Assembly: GCA_942486035.1 (NCBI GenBank)
Contig: CALNXK010000337.1
Coordinates: 218,501 to 282,500, forward strand
From: Porites lobata
Taxonomy: Eukaryota; Cnidaria; Anthozoa; Scleractinia; Poritidae
Direction: 5' to 3'
Length of the DNA stretch: 64,000 nt
This document shows, one piece after another, positions 15,001 through 27,000 of the stretch. The notes beneath the pieces are model-generated. The model did not search any database. It was not told the DNA's origin and saw only the letters and a program-made list of their open reading frames with translations. How positions within the stretch are numbered: the first letter of the stretch is position 1; the number at the start of each line of letters is the position of its first letter. A program made the translations under genes and the position numbers.

Positions 15001-18000
15001 GCTTCGCTTTTAACCCTGGCTAAATCTATATATTACTTACTTAAGGTTGAAGTCCCAAAATACACAGTAAGGGTTGTGTTCATCTTGCAGTTTCTGAGGG
15101 GAATAAGGAGAGTGAAATTAATATTAATAAAAACAAATCGGATTATTTGATAGTATTATACTATTTGAAACCAAGATGGTCACCCGTAATAATAAGCGTT
15201 CGTCCAACTAGGTACTCATTAATTTGAAACCGTAAGCTCTCGATGTCGACGATTTAAAGGAAAAATATAAGGCTGTGAACTTTATCTGTTTGTGGAAATT
15301 TTCTTTCCAGCTATTAACTTTCACCAATATAAACCTGCTTTCCACTTTTAATCATTTTCTAACCTTCTTTGTTTACAAGAACGTATTCACCTATTGTAAG
15401 CATTCATGTACCTTTTCGTAACGGAATGAAATGGTGACGTTTTCCTCGAGAATACCAGAAGGCGCTGGATTTACAGTGCTGGATATGATTCGTCTTCCAA
15501 GCCGGAGGTTAGTTAAAGTTTCGCTGAAATGAATAAACAAATAAATAAAGAAATAAATGACTAAAAAATAAACACACAAAAAAATAAATAAATAAATAAA
15601 AGAATAAACGTAAACTGTTTTCACTTGAAGTTTCCAGATCAGTGGACGTGAACTATACAGACTGACTATACTGTATAAACTCGGTTATTATAAGCATCAT
15701 CGCCATCGTCTTAACTCGAACTGCTTATATTATCTAAATGATCTGGGTTAAAATATACACTATTCATCAATTACCCCGATATATGTTGAATAGGAAAAAT
15801 GCTCCTATACATAATATATGGTCCAAAAAAAAAAAAAAAGATTAAGCTATATAATTATGCTTGTGTTGAGATTGGTGTTAGCCTAGAATTTAAAATTTAA
15901 TATATTACCTTACGAGAGGAAAACAATAAATAAGTACTGAATATAAGTCGACAAAAAGGGAATGACTGATGAATAAATTACTAAGAAACAAACCAAAAAT
16001 AAAGAAACTAACCCTTCTTTCTCCAGCTTTCCTTTATCGGAGAACCATTGCTCGATACCATCATAAAGAATGCTCACAACAACAGCATCTAAGTAATAAT
16101 TATATTATTAGCATTTTGCTCATTTACTTCATGAACATATTATATTTTTTATCAAAATGATAAACTGACCAATTAAAAAAGAATAAAGAATCTTCAAGAT
16201 CACAAGGCGCCTTCTTTGTCAAAGATGGAGTTTTTGTCTAGAGTAGGGTTAATTATTAAAAAACAAAATTTATAATGGTTTTCGTATGTACATCCGCGCA
16301 TGGTAATTCAGTGGTCAGAAGTCATGCAAGATGAGGTACGTGTCCGTCGATTTATCGAAATTTTCTGAATTTGCTTCAAAAATTCGTTGAATTTTCTGTG
16401 TTAATTTATTTGTTTTTGCGCCGTAACTCAATATAAAACCTGGCTACGTAGAAGCTTGAAAAGGTTCTTGAAGATAAAATGAACCTACAGAGACTCCGTG
16501 CATTAGACAGGACTGAGTGGAATCCAATTCGGTCTGTAATCATACTCGTGATTAATAAAATCGGATGACCGCGCAGCGGGAGTGCAATTTGTTTTATCAC
16601 GAATATGATTACAGCCCGAATTGGACGACATGAAGTTACCAATTAATCATAACTTTAACAAACTATGTGATATATGGGCTCTTTTTTTTAAATCAAAACA
16701 CAAGAAATTCCTAGACCTTTTTTATTTTGGTGGCAGCAAGCGCGCTTAATGGCGCGTACTGTCCAATTACTTAGGCATGACGCGTACTGTCCTATTAAGG
16801 CTGAAATCAGGGCATTTGATAGCCAATCAGATTTGAATACAAATAAAATTGTTGTTGTTGTTGTTGCTTTTGTTGTTATCATCATGTGGCATTTCGGTCG
16901 TTTTAAACTATTAACAACTTCAACAAAGAAGGTATCAGCAATACATCAAAAGCACGAAATCTTATACCTTCTCCTAAGAAATTTGCTGAGGGTATAGAAA
17001 TGTTTGCGTTATCTTCTCCTCCAGAGAAATTTGTTTCGCTTGAAGAGAAACCGATAACTCCTTTGGTGTTCGTTGATACTCGTTGGATCTTCATTGCTAA
17101 GAGAGAATAGTATAATTGACTAAATAAATGCACCCACACAAACACACAACGCATTTTATTGCACACGTAATAAAAAATAAACCAAAGAATTAACTAATGG
17201 AATATCCATACCTTAAACAAAGGTAATAAAAGTATTTTTCACCGTGGCGGCGAGCGACTCTTCTTTAGTTAGTAATGTTCTTGCTTTCGACATCAGTATA
17301 TACGATATATACAATATAAGACTTAATATGTTTATTACCGCAGTCTGCTTTTTTTTCTTGTTAAGCTGAGTATTATAATGATCATTTAACAGAAAGAAAC
17401 TCGATTTTTATGTTTGATGGTATATATTTGCTCCTATCTTCCAATTCAAGACTTAGTCGGGGATTAGAGCCAATCAGAAACGGCGAAATATTTTAAATGA
17501 ATAATAAAATAAGATGCACTTAGAAGGCTTAATTGAACCTCTTCTCTTCTCGTTTAATTCATTACCCACCAAAATATTTTTGGGAAATGATCGCACTTCC
17601 ATTAGCTTGGTAATGAATCTTGCCGTAGTCAACTGCAAATGACTCCAGTTCTTGAGTAGCTATCAATATGTTAATGCCCTTCTTTGCTGACTGGTTGCTT
17701 ATTATATAATTGAAAAGTTCATTGGTAATGTTTGCTGCATCCTATAATTAAGGAGAAGTGATAAATATTGTTAGGTACTTGTGATACAAAGTGGTCGTAG
17801 ATATTGTTTATGTGTTCACGATATAAAGCTCGTGATTTTTCCTTGATGACTTTAACTATGCTGTGAGAGACTGTGTGTTGCGGCCCAAAGTCGAAAACTG
17901 TTACGAAACTAAGTCGAACACTCGAACTCCTTACGTAAACCTTATCTTTATTCCACAAAGGATTCCACGTTCCGAATAGATCCAGAACCAAATAAATCAA

Positions 18001-21000
18001 CAGCCTCAACTGCTGTGTCAAATCCAATTTACAATGAAGTCAGAGTAGTTCCAAACGAATTCAAATCTGCACGAGTTAGATTTTCTACAACCAAAACATA
18101 AATCCACTATGAATTCAGTGTTCAAAAGCTCGAAGTCAACGTCCGAAATACAAGAGGAAAACTTACCGACTGTTTTGAGTTCCATAAGCAAAGCTTACAA
18201 AAGACATAACTCACAAAGTATCAGATTTCAAAGCACGTGGTTTCATGGTAGCTACGCAATGCATGCGCAGCGGTAGTAACACTGTGACATACCCTCGGTT
18301 CAGTTAAAAGTGAACAATTCATGATCAACGACGGCATTTGTTAAAGTACAGCAAGCATTCAAAGCTTGTGGTCCTTATCGATTGATTTCTGACGGCTTTC
18401 ACTCCATGGTCTCCATCTTCGTCCCCTTCCAAATTACGATTGGTCCTACTCTTATAAACCATTATTACAGTTATCTTACCCGTATTGAATCCTTCATTGT
18501 GACATTCAGAGCTCTCATTTCTGAAAAGTATTGCTGCAACTAAAACGAGGTAAATGTAATTTGAATATCAGACAGTGAGTTTGTTTAGCTTCTGATGTCA
18601 CCACTTATTATTACGTAAAATTCTTCCGAATATTACAACATCACACAGTGTACATCAGGGGCACCCAACGACAGTTTCCTGTAAAATATCTGTTCGGAGA
18701 AGCACAAATTGCCTACAATTTTCTATACCTTGGGGAAAACTAAGAATTTCTAGATGACCGTTCCATTCATGCATGTACAATTTTCGAAGCTTATCCAATA
18801 AATTCCCTACGATTTTGTGGAGTTTAATTTTTGGCATTTTACCCCCTAGATTAAGCTATTTTTCGCAGAAGAAGGAAACCTAAAATTTTCGGATTCAAAA
18901 ATGCGATGGAAAGAGGAATCAAAAAAAATTCTCTCTTCCTCTCTCATCTAAAATTTTCCAGAAGATAATACTGAAGCCCTGGTAATTTCGAAAAGACTCA
19001 AATTGCCCTAGGATGACCGAACAGATATAAATTTTATAGCGCCGATTAGAATGTATTTCTAAAGGTCTAAAAATACTCTGGATAGCCTGAAAAGTCATTT
19101 AGGAGAAAACCGTCGTTGGGTGCCCCTGGTACATTGGCTAGTGAGTGGATGCGAACATACCATGTCTTCAGGAGTTTGCTTCCCTGGTTGAGATGCGTTT
19201 GTTCCAGAAGCTTCTATGATAACAGATGGGATTGTGACTGCTAACGTTTGTGTTATACCAAAACGTCCCGTTGTCATCAGACTCCTTGATAAGAATGCGT
19301 TAACAGCAATTAGCGTTCTTAGTGATCCTGTATCATTCGTTCTGCTCGTTGTTATTGCTGCTGTTGTTGTCGATGTTGTTGTTTTTATTGCTGCTTTCAT
19401 TGTTGTTTTTGTTGTTGCTGTCGCCACTGTGTTCTTTATGACTGTTGTAGTTGTTGGAGTTACAGTTGAGGTTTGATGCTTTTCTAAATTATCTGACACG
19501 GTCTTTGTGGTCACGTCCAAAGTAGTAGCTGGTATTTGGGCTGTTACAGTTATTAGCGAATCTTTAAATGAAGAACTTTCCTTTAATGCAGTTTCTGATG
19601 ATAAAGGAGAGTCTACAAGTAAATAATCATAAAACTGGTAGTTTAAACTACACGAATTCGTACCAATGCATGATGGTCAGCCTCACTTTGATATTCTGCT
19701 CCTTTATCACTGGCAGTTTGTCTTACTACCTTTAACTATTATAAGACAGAAATAAAAATATCGGCAACCGGCTAATCAGAGCCATTCGTACATTCAGGAG
19801 CTGAAGAAGGTTCAATGTTGGTTTACTCCTCCCACCTCCCACCCCCCAACCCCCACTCTAAACCATAACGCGTTACCACTTTAAATAATGCAGCTGTACT
19901 ATCTGACGGATACATACAAGATTAGTATAACCCTTAAAATATTATCTCGCTACGATAAGTATAATTATCGCTACTTGAAGAAATTATTGTCTCCGCATAA
20001 CCGTCATGATTTTCATCAAACATGTTCCCTTAGTCCCCTGTCACTCTAGCTGACGTGAATGAATCAATAAATTAAACGACCCGTCTAGCTAACAAGTCAA
20101 ACAGTATAAAGTTATTATTAAACAAACTTGGTATCGTTATACGTTTCCTAGCCCCCTCCCCCCCCCCCCCCTTAAGCCAACGTTTTGCCCTAAATGACAA
20201 GTGAGTGTTAATGTTGGCTTAGGGGAGGAGTAGGTGGGCAGTTTCCCAGACACGTATAATGATCCCAAATTTGTATCATGCCGCGCCCCATATAAGGTAA
20301 TCCGGCGCGGATTCCGAAATCCTGAAACTTTTGCTCGTGGAATTCGGAATTCTGGGCTTTGAAAACCGGAATTCAGCTCAGAAATCCGGAATCCCGATAA
20401 CCACTAGAGCCTGTAACTCAAAGCATAGTTAATTGAGTGGAATGGTTATGAAACCCGTCAGACTCCTTTGTTATATGTTTTTGTGGACCTGAAAGTGCAC
20501 AACGTTCAAAAGAATTCCTATCATTTTGATTGTATTGACCAATAAAAACGTTGCATTAATTTATTCTCTAACAATTTGCCAACAGAAAACAAAGGATTGT
20601 GTACTTTCACGGTGCTTTGAACATAAACTGCAGCACTGTTGTTTTTATCATTGATGTTTGCCGCTTTTCATAACCAGTCTCCTCTAATAACTATGCTCAA
20701 AGTTTCAAAGCATGGAATCCAGAATCCATGGCCAAGACTGTCTTGGTTCGTCTTGGATTCATCCTTACATGGGGTGACATGCCACATCTTACTCATCGTT
20801 TTAATCCTCTGTAACAGCCCAGGGTAGTAAGTTCGTTCCGTTTCGATCCGTTCCGAATTAGACCTTTCCCGATTGTGCGCGTAAAATGCTGGAAAGTTGC
20901 TCACTGGAATGCCAGAAAGTTGCTAAAAAATTGTCAAAACTCCAAAAAGTAGCTACCTAAACTGCAAAAGTTGCCACCTTAATTTTTTTGATATTTTTAT

Positions 21001-24000
21001 GTAAACGTTAATTAAAAGCTTTATTTTTCATTCTTCGCAATAATTACTAACATTGGCCAAGAAAAAAAAAATAAAAAAATGAATTTATAAAAAATAAAAA
21101 AAAAATGAAGTTTTCTATGAAATAGTTGACTTTTTCGTGTTTGATATGTGCTCTAAACCTATATTTTGCTCAAAAGTTGCTCAGAAAGGCAAAATTTGTT
21201 CGTGGTTGCTAGAACCGCAAAAAGGTTGCTCCAAACGCCTAAAGTTGCTCAAACGTTGCCGAGCAGAATCGGGAAAGGCCTCTTCCGAATGCCGTTTGCC
21301 ACATGCAATACCTTGTTCACAAATGTATTTTAACGTCACTTTCGAACATTTTCTTGCTTCCAACTGTGTCCTATACTTTTCAACCACAAAGCAGTACCAC
21401 CCCTGGTTGCCATGATCGTCGCCCTTAACTATGCTGGGTTTTTGATTGAGACAATCCAAATCAGTTTGGAACCAGCAGTAACCATGGTTTTTTTGCCAGC
21501 TAAAACGAAATAAAATGAAAATATATATATATAAATATAATAAAAATAAGTATAATAGATATGGATAATAAATTAATTAATTACTCTTATTATTCATTCA
21601 AAATATTTCCCCGATTCTGATTGGCTAAAGGCACACGCATAATTCACCATAATTGAAGAATTTTGAGATTAATGAACCGATGACGTCAAAAGTGCAGCTT
21701 TCTTGCAGGTTGATGCACCATTAACCGAGAAGACCTGGGGACGAGCTTGAGTTGTTTTGGTTGTGAAAACAAAAAATAGCGGACATCTCACTCGTTTCAA
21801 GAGTACAGCAAGAACAGCAAGAAGACAACTCGAAGAGCGACATCTGCTATTTGGAGAATATTTGCGGAGCTGAATAACCCTAAAAGTACACTATCGAAGA
21901 TGAACTTAACATCGCGATCAATGGAGGTAAACATGTTTTAGCTATGTTTTTAAACTAGGAATTGTTTTCGGCTTTCGAATCATATGAAGAATTATGGAGA
22001 TCTCGGAGGGTGTCATCCGTCGAGGCCGTATCTCTATAATTCTTCTTAAGATACTCAGCCTCATTCATTAATTGCTAAATATTTAGTTGGGTGGTTATGA
22101 AAGCCGCCAAACATAAAGTTCAAAACAACGGTGCTTTAGTTTATGTTGGAAGCTCCCTGACGGTACACAATCCTTCGTTTGTTTGTTCATCAAATTGTGA
22201 CTGAATGTGACTAAATAAATGCGATGTTTCTATTGGTCAATAAGTGTAAAATGATAGCAATTCTTTTGAACGTTGTACACGATCGGGTCCAAAAAAGCTA
22301 ACAAAAACATATAATAGCAAAGGAGTCTAACAGGTTTCATAACCATTCTACTTTAGAATAACTATAAATTAATTAATTTAGATGACAGTTGACCATTTTG
22401 TTTTGGAAAGGCTAAAAAAAGTTTGGAAAACCGTTTCACTCCTCAAAGATACCCTAAGTTTTTCTACCAAATTAACTACATTTTCAAAGGTCGAATTTTT
22501 TAAATGTTATTTCCAAGCCAATATTGCGATTGTGGTTTAAAGGTCTCCTGAAAATTTCGTTATACAAACAAAGCGCCCCCCTAGAGTCTTTTTTAAGAAA
22601 GTGCCGCTCAGCTCATACCCTCCAGTCGGCCACACCGTCGACCAGAACTATCGGGGAATCCAACAATTTCGGATAAGACAAACAAAACGACATAAATATT
22701 TGGAAACATTTTGTCGTTGGGTGTTTTTGTTTTTGTTTTTTTTTTTTTTGTCAGCTGTTGATAATTTATTCATTAAGGTGGGTCCCTAGAGTATTTATCA
22801 ATAACCGTAGCTATCTAGCATACGATGCAGAATGAAATCTAGTTACTTTGTCTTTGCGATTTGGTTCTCGAAATTCACCGTGTAAAAAGGCTCCTTTGTC
22901 AAGTTTCATTTTCTGGATTAAGGCTGTTGCCATGGCAACATCGCATCCTTAAACAGGCAGTAATTTTGTCTTTTTTGATCATTTTTTCTTAATATTTCTT
23001 ATTTTCCTCGGTGAAATGTCTTTAAACTTTGCTACTTCATGTTAACGATATTGCTTAACATTTTAAAGTGGAAAAAACATTTGGGTCGTTAAGACGGTTT
23101 CGCCAATATTTTGAAATTTGTAACTTTTCTTAATGGAGGAGTTTAGCTCTTACAGCTTTTAACAAGAAAAGGACAGTGCAAAGGTACTGCAACTGTTAAA
23201 AAATGAGGCGATTTTTAAAAAAATTTACCGAAGGAAACGCGAGAAATTCACGGTTAATTAACTGCGCTGACGTCACAAAAATCCGAAAACACGCGTAGTT
23301 CGAGGTCGTATGAGCAAAATACGCGCGCGAGCCAACACGCTCGCATGCGCATAACGCGCATAGCTAAAAACGTGATTTCTTTGAAAAGTGCGAAAGCAAT
23401 TGTTAAAGCTGTTTATCAGTATTATTACGGTGATATCTCGCCAGTTGAAAAAGGAGAGATAGCGGATTCAATTTTATACCAAACACTGGATGTTTTCTTC
23501 GAAATACTTAACCATTGTAGCCAAAATTCGAGCCGTGGTGGTCACTACTCGTGCGGATGGCGGTCATCGGAGATGAAGACGGTGGTTTTGCAAGGATCGC
23601 GATAAGGCCTTCATTTCCTAATCTGCTGTACCGACTGGTTGCAGATCTTCAAATGCCTGCCCACTTCTGGATACTTTTTCAACCTTGTTCCTCTTTAGGG
23701 ATAATTTCGACGCCGAAGTTTTTCTTTAAAATCCTGCTGTAAAAGATGGCGTCGATCTAAAAAAAAGTACATCAAATCCTCAGCTGCACGTACAAGACCG
23801 TAGTTCTCGACGAATAACCTACTATTGCTTTCGTCAAGGGTCAATCTGTGACTCAAAAATTATTTTTCTTTGTTAAAGAACTTTTGAAAAGGAAAAAGTA
23901 CAAGGATGTTGGTTTGTCGATGGGAAGGTTTCTTCGATCAGGATGCAAATTAAGTAGGAAACCTTTCTTCTGATAAGTTTTTTAAACAATGTGATAGAGT

Positions 24001-27000
24001 AGGCAAAACAAAAAAAATTATGCTTGCTGTAATCTTGCCTTAAAGCCACTTCTAGAATTTCTTAATCAAATCCAATGTAAGAGAAATGAAGTGACCGAGG
24101 AGCGCCGCCGGTGAAGACATTCTTGAGTGGTTGTTCGGGACTTGTCTCGATCTTTCAGATCTTTCCACTGACCGTGAACAAAAGGACAGAAACAGTAACA
24201 TTGCTTCCTTTAGGGTTAGCGTACTTATTTCTTTGTTTTCTTTGTAAAGTTTCCATTCACCATTCACTTGGACTATTTTACGTTTGTCTACCTTTGAAGC
24301 GAAAGAATTAAAGTCTTTGGAAAATTTCTGCTTCGTTTTTACATACAGTTTACTCTTATGGAGATCGATAGTGACTTGTAACCGGTGTAATTTAACATTG
24401 TCTCCTCTCATAAATGTTTGACCTACACTAACCAAACTTTTTGCAAAACGAGCTTCAGCAGAGGGTTAATAAAGTTTTTTGGGGGGAATATTTCGAAACA
24501 AAGAGGCCATGTTTGTTTTATTTTTGCGTGGACGTCGCGCGGATTTTAAAGCTGGCGCCATACTAGTGCTCAGGCTGCGCACGGACAATTTACTCTAGGG
24601 ATCCACCTTAAGTTAACACTTCACTTGAGCTTCTATTGAAAATTTACGTTCAAACTGTATTTTGTAGCCGCCGTTATGTTTACACGTCTTACAATTTTAT
24701 TGGTTTTATAATTCTATAACAACAACCACACGATCAGAAGGTGGTTTGCCTGTGGTGTCACAGATTAAAAGTCATATTTGCTGGTGGGGGTAATGTTTAT
24801 GCAACATTAGTGCGGGTCGTTGCTGAACGTGGCCCTGCCAGGGTAAATTCCATTTACAAGCGACATGACCCAAAAAGTAGCGACAGAGCGTAAAATGAAA
24901 TCGCGACAAGAGACAACCTCCCTCGGCCAAACTGCGACAGTGACTGCAAAGCCGAGAATAAGCGACAAAGAACGGTGGTTTGGCTAATTTATCACCAGTC
25001 TGAATACCAAGAAGGAGTAATTTTCGTCAAATTTCCTTGCGCTTCAGACAACGTCTCTTGTTAGTGAGCTTCAGTGGACCGGCTCCTGTGAATTGTGTTA
25101 ATTGTGAATGGCAATGTATAGGTGTTCGATACGCAAAACGTTAACTGAGAAATTGCAGAACTGTAATGGTTTCTTTACAACGCATCGCCATCGCCCTTCT
25201 CTAAAATTCCGACGAAGATAAGGAATTTTCGTTCAATTTCCGACAGTGACGTGAAGAATTTATAGACACGCACACGAGCGAGACGTTTTAAAACTGTTCA
25301 GACGAGCCACATGGGATTCCCCCCGCCCTCCCCGGGCAGGGCGTCTTGAACGTTGTCCGCCGCTAGGTTATCGTAATTAATAACAGTTGCAAGATTAGTT
25401 GAATTTTAATTTGCACCGGCAAATACTCAGTCATTCTCACCTTAGTCTAGTCCAATACTCTTCGCTGTCAGAAATGATGTTTTTCACCCTCTCAAGACTT
25501 GCTGAGTCAGTAATCCGTGCCACCCCGTTTTCTCCCACATCCTTACACTTACTGTTCAGCTGGTTTCCTTTACATCTGTCACTACTTGGCTGGTAGGTCG
25601 GCAAAGAGTAACAGCACCAAGACTCTAATAGGTCAATAGGAATTGTTCCTAGTTACTCAACAGAAATTTTGTTCACGAAGAAAACAAAGAAAAAGAAATA
25701 ATGTCAAGTAATTTCTAGGTTAAGGCTAGATACCGCAAGAGTTTATTGTTAAGTTTCTTGTATTGCTCCCTAGGTTGTTAAAGTACATCAAAAGCCACTA
25801 TATATCTTCTAGATTCTGTCTAATTCATTGATTTATTATTACATGATTTGGTACTGATTAAAGACTGACTGACTGACTGACTAAAGACGTTCATTAAGGT
25901 GAAAGCTTGTGTAAAAGATTTGTTCCGATCTATGCTAATTTTTTTGAACTGGTAAGTTCCGCCGCTCAAAATGAAAAAAAATTGTAATAAGCCATACATG
26001 TAGCTATAAATCACCTGTGCTAGTTCTGTAGACAGTAGCGTTATTGATTTGGCAGGTTTTTCTCTTTAATTAATTTACACTTTAATAACCTGGCTAGGTC
26101 GGCCTGACTTTAGCTAGAGATTAAAATTGATAAGAGAAAATTTACAATAAGAAATTATGTGCATTGAGAGCAACATCTAGAATCATGCCACTAACTTTTG
26201 ACGATACTAAGTTCATTCCGTGCAAATGATCAAAACGGAGTATATCGTTAATATAAGATCGATAATTCTTTATTTCTTTCCTTTTTGTTTTTGAACAGGA
26301 CTGAAATTCATTTGCAAGCCTAATACAACACAATTCAGTTCTTAACAATCTCATCACCGCTCGAGCGAATATAATCTCTCCTTCCTGCCTTACACCTCTT
26401 TATTTCGTTGTTCTTAGCATTGCAGTTATCTATCCAAAAAGATAAAGCATCGAAGACTCTAATTTCGTCGGATTGCGAAATTCTCCCACCATTTCTTCAA
26501 CAAAAAAAGGTTTGCCGTGTCTTGAGAAAGGGAGTTTTTGATTATACAACGAGATTTGTCTTGCACTCTCACTGATTTGGTTATCAGTTATAAAATAAAC
26601 GTAATCAAAGCATTACCGACTTGGGAGGTGAGACCTATGAATTGGCTTTTATTTAAAATCGGACCCATCGTTTTTTTTGTTCCATTGCTGAACGCAGTTA
26701 TACTCCGCTCCATTCTGGCCATAACCATCTCACACTAATATGCATACTGGCAACATGTAGAGCGCCATAATTGTTATCGCTGGATATAGTTCAGTAAAAC
26801 ATAATTATTTACGTGGCTCGGGTGAAACAAGAACTGTGCGAATCCTTATTTTCATTAACTTACGCTACCGGAAAATACGTTAATTGTTTACTCCTTTTTG
26901 ACAAATGCAAACACTGTTGGTATCAAAAATCAAACTCGATCACTGCAGGGAATTACGGCTGACTCAAGTTGAACACAAAACAGACTTTCAGGTAGCAGTT

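Noticed and set aside
23345..24435. Possible genes inside the TTAA-flanked element (plus 23345-23605, minus 24052-24435)
   Set aside because: No transposase motif or other domain recognised; kept only as unassigned frames.
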